The notes: generated by a model from the sequence alone, not told the origin. 46,503 nucleotides of DNA from Vibrio sinaloensis DSM 21326 (GCF_000189275.1 NZ_AEVT01000073.1:1-46503), one strand, 5' to 3'. Counted from the first letter of the stretch, positions 1 through 9,419 are shown. A program made the numbers and translations.

Positions 1-643
1 TACAACTTTCCAACTCTGCTAAGTTCGATATCTTCTCTAGCTCCAGTGAATGATGTCGCTCATTCAATCCGACCAAATGGATGGTTTTAACGCCAGCCCT
101 TACCCCCGCTTCTAGCCCTTTAGGCGTGTCATCAACATACAGGCATTCATCTAATCTAAAGCCCATATTCATGGCGCTATACATCACTAAGTCAGGCTCT
201 GGCTTCCAGCTATTCGTGTCAAAAGCTGAAAATATCTTACCTTCAAAATGAGGAAGTAAACCAGTGAGCCGAAGGGAGTGCTCAATCTTACTCCGTGGCC
301 CATTCGACGCAACGCAATACTCAATTCCTTTGCTTTTCAGCGAATCGAGTAGTTCGAATACACCTTCCATTGGCTTGAGTTGTTGATCAAACAACTGATC
401 TAAATACTCTCTATACAAGGGTTCAAGTTTGTCGATAGAGACCTTTACCCCTAATCGTTGACGAGTTTGGGCGAGGATATCAGCGAGCTTGCCGCCTTCA
501 AAATGGCTCATGGCATCCTCTATTGAGAGGTTAGAGCCAAAATCGCTAAATACTTTGCACAAGGCTTCACAGCACAGACGTTCGCTATCGATCAAGGTAC
601 CGTCACAATCAAAAATAACGCATTTAATTTGAGGCTTTGTCAT
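1..643 (-). CDS. HAD-superfamily phosphatase, YieH-like (3' end cut by window)
   Basis: The N-terminal 214 codons are present; the gene runs off the left edge. The protein opens MTKPQIKCVIFDCDGTLIDS, which carries the HAD motif I DxD (nucleophile in DCDGT). Further on are the motif II region CVASNGPRSK, WKPEPD and the acidic motif YVDDTP, the order expected for a beta-phosphoglucomutase-like HAD phosphatase. The stretch around CVASNGPRSKIEHSL closely resembles E. coli YieH, a 6-phosphogluconate phosphatase, so a cytosolic sugar-phosphate phosphatase is likely; the substrate is inferred from family. The start is the ATG at 643 with an AGGTGATA-like ribosome site just upstream. Confidence 0.8.
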   Translation of the reverse strand, partial: MTKPQIKCVIFDCDGTLIDSERLCCEALCKVFSDFGSNLSIEDAMSHFEGGKLADILAQTRQRLGVKVSIDKLEPLYREYLDQLFDQQLKPMEGVFELLDSLKSKGIEYCVASNGPRSKIEHSLRLTGLLPHFEGKIFSAFDTNSWKPEPDLVMYSAMNMGFRLDECLYVDDTPKGLEAGVRAGVKTIHLVGLNERHHSLELEKISNLAELESC

Positions 644-793
644 TGTTATCACCTTCTTAATTCGCCTCGAGAAATATTATGCAACTTAAGTCGGTTTCGC
701 ATGACTAGCTTAACAGATTGATCATTCGCCGAAGTTTAAATACAAAAACTCTCGCGCAAATCACCTTTTAGCCTAAGTACAACTGACACATTA

Positions 794-2566
794 TCAACTA
801 GCAATTGAGAACGGTGATTCAATGTGATCTGGATAATGTCGACGAATCTCTACAAACTCATCAAGGTGGCGAAGTAACAGCTCCGTCAACTCAGGGTCAA
901 ACTGTTGACCGGACTGTTCACGAAAGAGTTCCATCACTTGTTCTAAAGACCAAGCGCGTTTGTAACAACGCACACTCAGTAAAGCATCAAACACATCTGC
1001 GATAGCGGTAATCCGAGCAAAGATATGTATTTTTTCACCGGCAATGCCATCAGGATAGCCATTGCCGTCCCACTTTTCGTGATGTTGAAGGGCAACGATC
1101 GCAGCAAGCTGAAAGATCTCCCCTTTCGAGCTACTGAGCAACTTGTGCCCTGTATGAGTGTGGGTTTGCATAATCGCCCACTCATCAGGTGTGAGTTTGC
1201 CTGGTTTATCTAGAATCGTTTCTGGAATAGCAATTTTGCCCACATCATGCATCGGGCTGATAATTTCGAGCATTTCTACTTCGCGGTGGCTTAGGCCATA
1301 AAGTTTTGCCAAATGCGCGGAGAGTTTCGCAACGCGCTTAACGTGATTGCCGGTTTCGCCCGAGCGAGTCTCAATCGCTTCACCCAGCACGTGAATCATC
1401 TGCTTTTGCACATCTAGCGTTTTTCTTTGTAACGCGACAATCTTACGGTTCTTATCGTTAAGTTCTCTTTTTTGACGAATGGTTCGCGACTGACTCACAA
1501 TAACAATCGACAGACACACAAACGATAACATTGAGTAACCAATCGTATGCAAGTTTTCTTTGAGTTCGCTCTCTGGTTCGTTGAGTACAAGCACAGGCCC
1601 TGTCAGTTCGTCCAGATTCAGCGCATGCCGCTCAATCGCTTGGTAATCGACAACGGCCCTCTTTCCACCCTGCACAATTAATGGTGAGTCAAAAGTAAGG
1701 CCAAGAAGATGGGCCAACTCGACCACCATACGCTGACCGATTTGTTCCGAGCGATTAACATAGCCTCCAACCACTCCGCCAGTAATATAAAATTCCCAGA
1801 AAACGAAAATCGGGGCACTGGTACTTTGTGCCAGGCGGCTAGCTATCGCCTCGTAGCTGTGGAAAGTACCAGAGTCCAATTCCGTGTTGTAATGAGACAA
1901 GATGATCGCATCACTCGACGAAACTTTAGCTAATGTATTGGCCGTCTCTTGAAGCGTTTGATTTTCAATAACCGTGAGGGGAATATCCGCAAGTTCGCTG
2001 TTTTGCAGCTCCTCGACAAACGACTCTCTCACGAGGCCAGCCGTGTGGCTATCGTCAGTGACAAAATAAAGGTTGGATAACTGCGGCCTTAACGCTGAAA
2101 TCATCGCCAACGTTCCCTGCAAATCGTCGCGCTCGTAAAGAATTTTTGAGATCGACGGGGCCGTATTTAAGCGCGCTGATAAGTCATTAATACCACCAGC
2201 AACTATAGGCACCCGTGCGATAGGGCTGTTTTGCCACTGGTTCACCATATTTAGAGCGTTATCATCGGTAATCAAAACACCATCAAAGACAACATCTTGA
2301 TACTTCACTGAGTAATATCGTTGGAACTCTCTCAGATAGTTCGCCGACCTTAGACGCTTGGTATCAAGATACTCTAAGGAGAACTTAACGGGCTGATTTA
2401 ACTGGGCTGCAGCGGCCTCAATACCGCGTTGGAAATCGGAAGTCCAATGGTAGGAAGGTTCATAAGAGTGAAGAACCAAAATATGCTTAGCTTGCCATTC
2501 TGCGGAGAAGACTTTAACCGAAGATAGCGCGCAGAACAGGATAAGAAACAGACGACGTAACAGCAA
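794..2566 (-). CDS. HD-GYP c-di-GMP phosphodiesterase with periplasmic substrate-binding-like sensor
   Basis: 590 residues. An N-terminal signal/anchor (about 1-21) is followed by a periplasmic domain (about 25-310) resembling the ABC_sub_bind family (ILVLHSYEPSYHWTSDFQRG), a membrane segment near 342-358, a short coiled region and a C-terminal HD-GYP domain. The metal and signature residues are intact: HD at 440-441, HH at 495-496 and GYP at 503-505. It should hydrolyse cyclic di-GMP at the inner membrane in response to a periplasmic ligand. The ORF opens at TTG (2566); the preceding in-frame stop is at about 2585-2587 and no in-frame ATG lies between, so TTG is the likely start. It is monocistronic. 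The ligand is unknown. Confidence 0.85.
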   Translation of the reverse strand: MLLRRLFLILFCALSSVKVFSAEWQAKHILVLHSYEPSYHWTSDFQRGIEAAAAQLNQPVKFSLEYLDTKRLRSANYLREFQRYYSVKYQDVVFDGVLITDDNALNMVNQWQNSPIARVPIVAGGINDLSARLNTAPSISKILYERDDLQGTLAMISALRPQLSNLYFVTDDSHTAGLVRESFVEELQNSELADIPLTVIENQTLQETANTLAKVSSSDAIILSHYNTELDSGTFHSYEAIASRLAQSTSAPIFVFWEFYITGGVVGGYVNRSEQIGQRMVVELAHLLGLTFDSPLIVQGGKRAVVDYQAIERHALNLDELTGPVLVLNEPESELKENLHTIGYSMLSFVCLSIVIVSQSRTIRQKRELNDKNRKIVALQRKTLDVQKQMIHVLGEAIETRSGETGNHVKRVAKLSAHLAKLYGLSHREVEMLEIISPMHDVGKIAIPETILDKPGKLTPDEWAIMQTHTHTGHKLLSSSKGEIFQLAAIVALQHHEKWDGNGYPDGIAGEKIHIFARITAIADVFDALLSVRCYKRAWSLEQVMELFREQSGQQFDPELTELLLRHLDEFVEIRRHYPDHIESPFSIAS

Positions 2567-2637
2567 AATATCATATTCAGGTCTTTAATTAAGATGCTGA
2601 ATTATATCATCACCATCAAGCAGAATTGTCTCTAATA

Positions 2638-3147
2638 TTAGAATTCTAGATAAATGTCACTGTATTCATTTGGGTTTACATCCAACTTGTTGAGTAAGCC
2701 TTTCGTAAAGCTTTGAATTTCTGTCTCTTCTTGGTGCTTCACGGCCAAATCAGAGAGTAAAATTTGACCATCAATCTGAGTTACAATAGCAGCAGCTGAA
2801 GGCTCGCCCTGTTTGAAACCGACGTATAGCTCACAAGGTTCGGAGTAAATAATCTGCGTTAGGTATTCAACAACAAGTTCTTGCTCTTCCTGCTTTTCCC
2901 ACCGCTGAGATTGAAGCAGTGCAAACATCACCGTCAGTCGATGAAAATCCACCAAATAAATCTCATCCTGATGATACATGGTCTGCGCATCAGCAACAGC
3001 CTCTAGAGGCTTGCAGTGCTTGGTTTTAGCATCATTAAGATACAGTTTGCGGCCAGCTAAACTTTCAGGAGTTGGGTACTTTACATCTACATGTTGGGAA
3101 AGCCACTGATTCTTTACATCAACGATAGAAAGGTTTGATTCGGACAT
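2638..3147 (-). CDS. conserved hypothetical protein
   Basis: A 169-residue soluble protein with no signal peptide or membrane segment, starting MSESNLSIVDVKNQW. A longer reading frame extends to 3261, but the extra 38 residues do not look like protein, so the ATG at 3147 is preferred. The central part (YLVDFHRLTVMFALLQ) and the acidic C-terminus do not match a family I recognise. It stands alone between the HD-GYP gene and the divergent CreA-family gene. No function is assigned. Confidence 0.6.
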   Translation of the reverse strand: MSESNLSIVDVKNQWLSQHVDVKYPTPESLAGRKLYLNDAKTKHCKPLEAVADAQTMYHQDEIYLVDFHRLTVMFALLQSQRWEKQEEQELVVEYLTQIIYSEPCELYVGFKQGEPSAAAIVTQIDGQILLSDLAVKHQEETEIQSFTKGLLNKLDVNPNEYSDIYLEF

Positions 3148-3396
3148 GTCACTATTTGGCGGATGGTTTTCCGTCAGCTTATCGGTAACCCTCAGTGTTC
3201 TCAAGTGTTTTCTATAACTATTCAGTATGTAACTGAAAAGCAGATATGCTAACCTTGGCAAGTGGATTTTTACGCGATTAAAGGAATAAGTTCATCGTCC
3301 CTTAGCATTCAGCTTTCATTCGGCGGTTGTTAAGAACTCATAGACCGCTTCGTTGGACTTGGACTACTCATAAACGATAACAACAAAGGCTCTCAG

Positions 3397-3864
3397 ATGA
3401 AGAAAATACTGTTGGCAGCCGCTATCGCGGCATCTGTGGTTGGCTGTTCAGATAACGAAGTTGGTGACGTAGGCTTAGGCTGGTTCACTCTAAAAGACAT
3501 TAAAGTTAGTAGCTTAGTCGATGATGAAGTGCCAGGCGTCACCTGCCATATCGCCTCTATTGAAGCGGACTTAAGTTTAGCGGATCCAAGTGACAGCTCT
3601 ATTTCTTGTCGTCAAACTGGCGAAATCACACCAGAAATGATCGCTCATATTGATAAAAGTAAATCTGGTGAAGTCGTTTTCCAAAAGTCGAAAAGTATCT
3701 TTTTCAAAACGATGAAAGTACGACGCATTTTTGATCCAGAGAATCAAACTCTGCTTTATCTTTCATACACAACTAAAGAGACAGAAGGCAGCTTTAAGCA
3801 CAGCTTATCGACCGTGCCTTTATGGGGCACCAAAGCTTACGGCGCATACACAGCAGAAAAATAA
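3397..3864 (+). CDS. CreA-family lipoprotein
   Basis: 155 residues. It has a lipoprotein signal with the lipobox VVGC (Cys17), followed by a compact domain matching the CreA family: VPGVTCHIASIEADLSLADPSDSSISCRQTG, then GEVVFQKSKSIFFKTMKVRR and YLSYTTK. E. coli CreA has the same blocks in the same order. The function of CreA is unknown; here the protein should be membrane-anchored on the periplasmic side. Two conserved cysteines (in VTCHI and ISCRQ) could form a disulfide. It is a single gene with a hairpin after its stop, facing a convergent MFS gene. Confidence 0.8.
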   Translation: MKKILLAAAIAASVVGCSDNEVGDVGLGWFTLKDIKVSSLVDDEVPGVTCHIASIEADLSLADPSDSSISCRQTGEITPEMIAHIDKSKSGEVVFQKSKSIFFKTMKVRRIFDPENQTLLYLSYTTKETEGSFKHSLSTVPLWGTKAYGAYTAEK

Positions 3865-3875
3865 CCTTCCAATAC

Positions 3876-3905
3876 AATGGGCAGAGGATTTCTCTTCTGC
3901 CCATT
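3876..3905. terminator. hairpin between convergent genes
   Basis: Inverted repeat AATGGGCAGA / TCTGCCCATT with a 10-nt loop, just past the CreA-family stop and before the end of the convergent MFS gene. There is no clear U-tract, so termination strength is uncertain. Confidence 0.55.
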
Positions 3906-3954
3906 GGCTTTGAACACTACACACCCAGTATCTCTAGGAAGGCTCCGCAATAGG

Positions 3955-5124
3955 CTAAACCGCCGCGTGTTTGGCTCTGTAATTGCTCAAGCCAAACAGA
4001 CCTATCACTACCACGACAAACGGCAGAACATACAGGTTCATCGCCTCCCAACCTACGGTCGATTCTAACCACCCAGATAACAGTGCCGTCACCGTGACGC
4101 AACTGAACACAAAGAACTCATTAAACGCCTGTGCTTTGGATTTATTGCGCGCTAGATAAGACTGGCTAAAGAGGCCCGTTGCGGCAATGAACATAAAGTT
4201 CCACCCGACGCCGAGCACAATCAAAGCCACAGAAAAATGCCAAATCGACTGACCATGAATGTTGATCGCAATACAAAGGACGAACAAGATGGCGCCAGTC
4301 AATATCATTTTCTGAGCCCCGAAACGTTCAACTAAACGTCCAGTGAAAAACGCAGGAACAAACATACCCAATACGTGCCACTCAATCACTCCAGCGGCTT
4401 TTTCAAAATCAAAACCGCAGCCTATCATTGCCAAGGGAGTCGCTGTCATTAAGATGTTCATCACCGCATAAGCCACCATAGCGGCGAATACCGCCAGCAT
4501 AAAATTAGGCGCCGATACGATCTCTCTGATTGAGTCCGCTTTGACTTGCTTATCTTTATGATTGCCCTTAGGGAACTGGATCGTCTGCAACAGACACAGC
4601 GCCAGAATATTAAGCGCAATCAGAGCCATAAACGCACCAACATACAGCCCATCGTTAGACCACTGCTGTGAATAGACAGCCAGATTAGGCCCTAATATCG
4701 CTGCCAGCACGCCACCTGCCATAGAGATAGAAATGGCTCTATGTCTTGCATGCTCTTCGCATACTTCAATCGCAGCAAAACGATATAAAGTACCGAAGCC
4801 TATGCCAATTCCCAGTAGAAAGGTACCTGCGCAAAATAGAGTAAACAGCTGCTGCGACAGAGCAAACGTCGCTATCGCCGCACCACTTATGCCGATAACG
4901 TTACCTAAGCTGAAGCCGACGCGTCGACCTAGGCGTCCCATGATTAAGGAAGCAGGTATAGTGGCAGACATCAATCCTAAGAACTGCAACGCTACAGGTA
5001 AAGTAATCAAACTTGGGTTAGGCGCAAGGGTTTTGCCAACCAAGCCAATCACGGAAATTAGCAATATATTGCCAGTCATCAATAGCGCTTGGCAGACAGA
5101 TAATAACCAAACATTTCGATTCAT
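3955..5124 (-). CDS. MFS transporter
   Basis: 389 residues with about twelve hydrophobic segments and an MFS motif A between TM2 and TM3 (GRLGRRVG). A second GRLVERFG copy follows the central loop (about 200-215, hydrophilic QFPKGNHKDKQVK). Length and layout fit a drug- or metabolite-exporting major facilitator; the substrate is not evident. Its ATG overlaps the stop of the upstream racemase gene (ATGA), so the two are translationally coupled and may share a pathway, for example export of an amino acid or related compound (inference). Confidence 0.8.
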   Translation of the reverse strand: MNRNVWLLSVCQALLMTGNILLISVIGLVGKTLAPNPSLITLPVALQFLGLMSATIPASLIMGRLGRRVGFSLGNVIGISGAAIATFALSQQLFTLFCAGTFLLGIGIGFGTLYRFAAIEVCEEHARHRAISISMAGGVLAAILGPNLAVYSQQWSNDGLYVGAFMALIALNILALCLLQTIQFPKGNHKDKQVKADSIREIVSAPNFMLAVFAAMVAYAVMNILMTATPLAMIGCGFDFEKAAGVIEWHVLGMFVPAFFTGRLVERFGAQKMILTGAILFVLCIAINIHGQSIWHFSVALIVLGVGWNFMFIAATGLFSQSYLARNKSKAQAFNEFFVFSCVTVTALLSGWLESTVGWEAMNLYVLPFVVVVIGLFGLSNYRAKHAAV

Positions 5125-5813
5125 CGTAAAGCTTCTCTTACTGCTGCTTCTACATGAATGGTGACTGTATCAAACAGTGGAACCGAACAATCCGTTTGCT
5201 CGACAAGTAGACCTATCTCTGTACAGCCTAGAATGACCCCTTGAGCACCGTTCATGGCAAGCTCCTCCATAATGACTCGGTAATCGTCTTTTGAACGGCT
5301 TTGAATTATCCCCATGCACAACTCATCGTAAATGACATCATGTACCAACTTACGTTGAACACCATTCGGTACAATCACTTCAATGCCAAATTTATCGGTC
5401 AAACGCTGTTTGTAAAACTCTTGTTCCATGGTAAATGCCGTACCTAGTAGCGCGACTTTCGTTATCCCTTGCTTATGCAGTTCCTCTCCAGTGGTATCCG
5501 CAATGTGCAGCAAAGGGATCGAGACCGAGGCCTCTACTTGTTTGGCCACCTTGTGCATGGTATTTGTCGCAATGAGAAAAAAGTCTGCCCCTGCATTTTC
5601 TAGTGATTGGGCAGCGTTAATCAGAATTTCTGCCGTCTTATCCCACTCTCCATCGCGTTGCATTTGTTCAATTTCCGCAAAGTTGACGCTATTAATGATC
5701 ACTTTTGCTGAGTTGTGGCCTCCGAGAGCCCGCTTAACCCCCTGATTAAGTCCTTGGTAATAGCTCACTGTCGATTCCCAACTCATCCCACCAATTACGC
5801 CAACTGTTTTCAT
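5121..5813 (-). CDS. aspartate/glutamate racemase family protein, YgeA-like
   Basis: 230 residues of the Asp/Glu/hydantoin racemase fold. The N-terminal VGVIGGMSWESTVSYY block, TNTMHK (Thr83) and LGCTEIGLL (Cys197) are visible. The Thr83/Cys197 pair sits at the same numbers as in E. coli YgeA, a PLP-independent broad-range amino-acid racemase in which Thr replaces the usual first catalytic Cys. The product is probably cytosolic and interconverts L- and D-amino acids. It is the first gene of a two-gene unit with the MFS transporter downstream. The start ATG at 5813 has AGGAGAAGATAAC upstream. Confidence 0.85.
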   Translation of the reverse strand: MKTVGVIGGMSWESTVSYYQGLNQGVKRALGGHNSAKVIINSVNFAEIEQMQRDGEWDKTAEILINAAQSLENAGADFFLIATNTMHKVAKQVEASVSIPLLHIADTTGEELHKQGITKVALLGTAFTMEQEFYKQRLTDKFGIEVIVPNGVQRKLVHDVIYDELCMGIIQSRSKDDYRVIMEELAMNGAQGVILGCTEIGLLVEQTDCSVPLFDTVTIHVEAAVREALR

Positions 5814-5921
5814 TGTTATCTTCTCCTAACCTTATTAACACCAATTAAACAAATTCATGCTGACATTACAAATGAAAATGATCCGCTCTGCATCTGGACT
5901 TGTTTTAATCAATCTGCACAA

Positions 5922-5951
5922 CCAAAAAAGCCCCAACATTCAGTTGGGGCT
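5922..5951 (-). terminator. rho-independent terminator after phaC
   Basis: On the minus strand a 9-bp stem AGCCCCAAC / GTTGGGGCT is followed by a T-run, 20 bases past the phaC stop. It closes the PHB operon. Confidence 0.9.
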
Positions 5952-5972
5952 CTTAGTTTACTTGCTAGCGAC

Positions 5973-7745
5973 TTACTCTTTTACCGGAAGCACTTGCTTA
6001 ACATATTGACCAGGGGCTTGTCCGATAACCGGGAAATCGTCATTACCGACCTCAAAAGGCTCAACGGTCTCTTCAGGATTAAAGCCTAGTAACCATTGGT
6101 TCCAATGAGTCCACCAAGATCCTTCACTATGATTCGCATTGGATAGCCATTCATCAGCGTTGTCATCTAGGTTATCGTTGGTCCAGTAGCCATACTTACC
6201 TTTCGCAGGGTGGTTAACAATACCGGCAATATGGCCTGACTCACCAAGAACGAAGGTCTTATTGCCACCGACATTGAGTGCCCCTCGGTATGTTCCTTGC
6301 CACAGGGCAATATGATCTTCCTTAGCAGAGACAAAGTAAGTTGGAATCTTAATCTTGTTGAGGTCGATCCACACACCGCCAATTTTCACACCCTTGTCTT
6401 GCACCAATTTATTGTTCAAATACAGTTCTCGTAACAAGAAGTTATGGCTTGCGGCTGACACGTTAGTGCTGTCGCTGTTCCAGTACAACAAGTCGAAATC
6501 TACCGGGCTATTGCCTTTTAGGTAGTTGTCTACGTAGTAATTCCAATACAGACTGTTTTCTCGCAGTAGGCTAAACGTCACACTCAAAGAGCGTCCATCC
6601 ATGTACCCTTTGGCATCGTTTTGCAACGTAATGGCATCGATGATGGTGTCATTGATGTAGGCACCTACTTCTCCAGGTTGAGAGAAATCAAGCAAAGTTG
6701 TAAAGAAGGTCGCACTCTTGATGCGCTTCTTCATTCGCTTAGCCGCATAGTAGGCAATGGTACTCGCCAGTACGGTACCACCAATACAATAACCTGCTGC
6801 ATTAATCTGCTCTTGACCTGTAATTGATTCAATCGCAGTAACAGCTTTGGCAACCCCTTCGGTAACATAGTCGCCAAACTCTACATCTCGCTGTTCGGCA
6901 CCCGGATTACGCCAAGAAATCATAAACACGGCGTGGCCCTGCTCCAATAACCAGCGAACCATAGAGTTCTTTTCACGTAGGTCAAGAATATAGTACTTGT
7001 TGATAAACGGAGGCACGATCAACAAAGGCACCGCGTTAACTTGCTTGGTCAAAGGGCGATATTGAATAAGTTCGAACAGTTCATTTTGATAAACCACTTC
7101 GCCAGCGGTGTTAGCAACATCATCACCTATCCTAAAGGCATTGTTGTTCGTCATACGAATCTTTAGGATATCCGCACTTGATTCCAAGTCGGCTTTGAGT
7201 TGGTCTAACCCAGTTAACAAGTTCTCACCGTTCTGCTCTAACGTAAGCTTAAGCAGCTCCGGGTTCGTCGCAATAAAGTTACTCGGTGATAATGCATTAA
7301 TCGCTTGGCGAGAGAAAAAGCTAATACGCTCTTTGCTTTTCTCGTCCAGCCCTTCGATGCTGTCGATGGTTTGCAAATAAGTTTTACTAAACAACAAATA
7401 AGACTGCTTAATGAAGTTGTAAAATACATCTTGCTGCCATTCTTCATTAGCAAAGCGTTTGTCTCCACGCTCGGGTTCAACGACATTTTCGCTGTTCCCC
7501 GCCAACGCGACATTTTGCCAAATTTGAAGTTGCTGTTGCCACCATTCTGCTTGAATTTGTAACAAAGCTGCAGGTTGATTTGCGGCACTTTCAAATAGCT
7601 TGGCCGTGTCTTCCAGATTGACTTCCTGCATGGCTTTGTTGAGAGGTGAGTTTGCGGCTGCCCTGCTCTGTTCTAGATCTGCCCACCATTTTTGATTGGT
7701 TTCTTGGAGCTTAACAAGGTAGTCCGAAAAGAAGTTTTGATACAT
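5973..7745 (-). CDS. phaC: class I poly(3-hydroxyalkanoate) synthase
   Basis: 590 residues from the ATG at 7745, which has TTAGGAGTAATACT directly upstream; a longer frame to 7799 would run into the upstream terminator. PhaC polymerises (R)-3-hydroxyacyl-CoA into polyester at the granule surface. The alpha/beta-hydrolase core shows the lipase-like box GYCIGG with catalytic Cys320, Asp477 (KEDHIALW) and His505 (SGHIAG). Length and the single-subunit form fit class I synthases. It is the last gene of phaB-phaA-phaP-phaC. A terminator hairpin before it should lower its expression relative to the phasin. Confidence 0.95.
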   Translation of the reverse strand: MYQNFFSDYLVKLQETNQKWWADLEQSRAAANSPLNKAMQEVNLEDTAKLFESAANQPAALLQIQAEWWQQQLQIWQNVALAGNSENVVEPERGDKRFANEEWQQDVFYNFIKQSYLLFSKTYLQTIDSIEGLDEKSKERISFFSRQAINALSPSNFIATNPELLKLTLEQNGENLLTGLDQLKADLESSADILKIRMTNNNAFRIGDDVANTAGEVVYQNELFELIQYRPLTKQVNAVPLLIVPPFINKYYILDLREKNSMVRWLLEQGHAVFMISWRNPGAEQRDVEFGDYVTEGVAKAVTAIESITGQEQINAAGYCIGGTVLASTIAYYAAKRMKKRIKSATFFTTLLDFSQPGEVGAYINDTIIDAITLQNDAKGYMDGRSLSVTFSLLRENSLYWNYYVDNYLKGNSPVDFDLLYWNSDSTNVSAASHNFLLRELYLNNKLVQDKGVKIGGVWIDLNKIKIPTYFVSAKEDHIALWQGTYRGALNVGGNKTFVLGESGHIAGIVNHPAKGKYGYWTNDNLDDNADEWLSNANHSEGSWWTHWNQWLLGFNPEETVEPFEVGNDDFPVIGQAPGQYVKQVLPVKE

Positions 7746-7764
7746 AGTATTACTCCTAAGATCG

Positions 7765-7789
7765 GAAAAAAGCCGCCTAAAGAGGCGGC
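7765..7789 (-). terminator. intra-operon terminator/attenuator between phaP and phaC
   Basis: On the minus strand the stem GCCGCCT / AGGCGGC with a 4-nt loop is followed by six T residues, 14 bases after the phasin stop and 20 before the phaC start. It probably terminates a fraction of transcripts, giving much more phasin than synthase mRNA. Confidence 0.85.
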
Positions 7790-7803
7790 AATAATGCACA
7801 GTG

Positions 7804-8151
7804 TTATGCAGGAGTCACTGTCTTAAGGTTTTCCGAAGTAAGTTGTTCTACATCTTCTTTAAACTCTTTTGCGATTGACTGTAGCTTGTTGCTATCGTCC
7901 ATCATCTGTTGAGAAAGCTTAGTTAGCGCGCCAAGTTGCTGACTGTTAAACGCTGTTAGCGAAGTCACATCTTTGATTTCACTTGCCGCTTTCATCTGCG
8001 TCAAACCCATCTCGCTGTACGTACGGATTGCGTTAAGTTGCAGTTCAGTTAGTACCTCTACGTTTTTAGTCACAAGCTTGTTGAACTTAACGTATGGTTC
8101 TAGGCCTTTTTCAGTTTGATCAGTAAAAGTTTTGAAAAAATCGGTATACAT
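7804..8151 (-). CDS. phaP: phasin family granule-coating protein
   Basis: 115 residues, no signal peptide, largely helical and amphipathic (MYTDFFKTFTDQTEKGLEPY, then long heptad-like helices), matching the Phasin_2 type. Phasins coat PHB granules and limit coalescence. It lies between phaA and phaC, as in V. cholerae. A strong AGGAGTAATACTC ribosome site precedes the ATG at 8151. The hairpin after its stop suggests a phasin-rich mRNA. Confidence 0.9.
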   Translation of the reverse strand: MYTDFFKTFTDQTEKGLEPYVKFNKLVTKNVEVLTELQLNAIRTYSEMGLTQMKAASEIKDVTSLTAFNSQQLGALTKLSQQMMDDSNKLQSIAKEFKEDVEQLTSENLKTVTPA

Positions 8152-8210
8152 GAGTATTACTCCTGAGTTAATTCCATTTAAATAGCGAATTCAGTTCACT
8201 TAACCTATGG

Positions 8211-9419
8211 CTAAGCAATTGATTTAATTACAACAGCAGTGCCCATTCCACCACCTACACAAAGAGAGGCCACACCATATTGACCTTTACTTCGGTTAAG
8301 TTCGTGAATCAGCGAAACTAAAATACGATTACCCGATGCCCCTAGAGGGTGGCCCAAAGCAATCGCCCCTCCGTTGACATTGGCTTTATCGAATATTGAA
8401 GAAACAGAAACGTTTTGCTCTTGAGCCAGTTTATGAATAACGCCTAGTGCTTGAGCCGCGAAAGCTTCATTAAGCTCATAGAGGTCAATATCTTGAGTCG
8501 AAAGATCCGCTTTGACCAAAGCGTTTGAGACGGCTTCGACAGGCCCCAGCCCCATAATTTGTGGGTCTAAACCAGACTGCGCGTAGCTAACCAGCTCAGC
8601 AATTGGTTGAAGACCAAATTCTTCAACTGCCGATTCGCTGGCTACGATAACGGCACTTGCCCCATCATTGATGCCCGATGCATTACCTGCTGTCACAGTA
8701 CCTTCGCGGTCAAACGCTGGGCGTAGCTTCTCAAGACCGCTTAGCGTTGCATTTGCCTTTGGATATTCGTCAGTATCAAAGACGATCGTTTCTCGACGTT
8801 TTTTCACATCAACGGGGACTATCTCATCTTTGAATTTACCCGCTTCGATAGCCGCAACCGCTTTCATTTGGCTCGCCAACGCGTATTCGTCCTGTTGTTC
8901 ACGACCAATACCCACCTCACGAGCAACGTTCTCGGCCGTTACGCCCATGTGGTACTGGTTAAAGACATCCGTTAGACCATCGTTGATCAACAGATCGGTC
9001 AATGTCATGTTGCCCATCTTGTGACCATCTCGCACACTGCCAGAGACTGTGAACGGGATTTGTGACATCACTTCCACCCCCGCCGCGACAACAATAGAAG
9101 CATCGCCCGCTTTGATGTGACTGGCGGCATCCATTACCGTCTTCATACCGCTGCCGCACACCATGTTCAGTGTGTAGGCAGGTACTGTTTCTGGAATACC
9201 TGCGTATATTGCAGCCTGACGACCAACACTCATGCCTTGGCCTGCGCCGATAACGTTGCCGACAATCACTTCATCAACAATTTCAGGTCTTACTCCGCCT
9301 TCTGTTAAAGCGGCTTTTATCGCGATTGAAGCTAAGTTGCCTGCGCTGATGTCTTTTAAAGTTCCGCCAAAAGCACCAATAGGTGTACGTTTCGCAGCAA
9401 CTAGATAAACTTTTTCCAT
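8211..9419 (-). CDS. phaA: acetyl-CoA acetyltransferase (beta-ketothiolase)
   Basis: 402 residues, full thiolase length. The catalytic residues are Cys88 (NMVCGSG, acyl-enzyme), His357 (ALGHPLGASG) and Cys387 (CVGGGMG). It condenses two acetyl-CoA to acetoacetyl-CoA, the first step of PHB synthesis, in the cytosol. The ATG at 9419 has AAGGAGAGAGTC upstream and begins 10 bases after the phaB stop, so it is co-transcribed with phaB. Confidence 0.94.
   Translation of the reverse strand: MEKVYLVAAKRTPIGAFGGTLKDISAGNLASIAIKAALTEGGVRPEIVDEVIVGNVIGAGQGMSVGRQAAIYAGIPETVPAYTLNMVCGSGMKTVMDAASHIKAGDASIVVAAGVEVMSQIPFTVSGSVRDGHKMGNMTLTDLLINDGLTDVFNQYHMGVTAENVAREVGIGREQQDEYALASQMKAVAAIEAGKFKDEIVPVDVKKRRETIVFDTDEYPKANATLSGLEKLRPAFDREGTVTAGNASGINDGASAVIVASESAVEEFGLQPIAELVSYAQSGLDPQIMGLGPVEAVSNALVKADLSTQDIDLYELNEAFAAQALGVIHKLAQEQNVSVSSIFDKANVNGGAIALGHPLGASGNRILVSLIHELNRSKGQYGVASLCVGGGMGTAVVIKSIA

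Noticed and set aside
3148..3261. N-terminal extension of the 2638 gene
   Set aside because: The extra residues do not look like a signal or domain, and a normal ATG follows at 3147.
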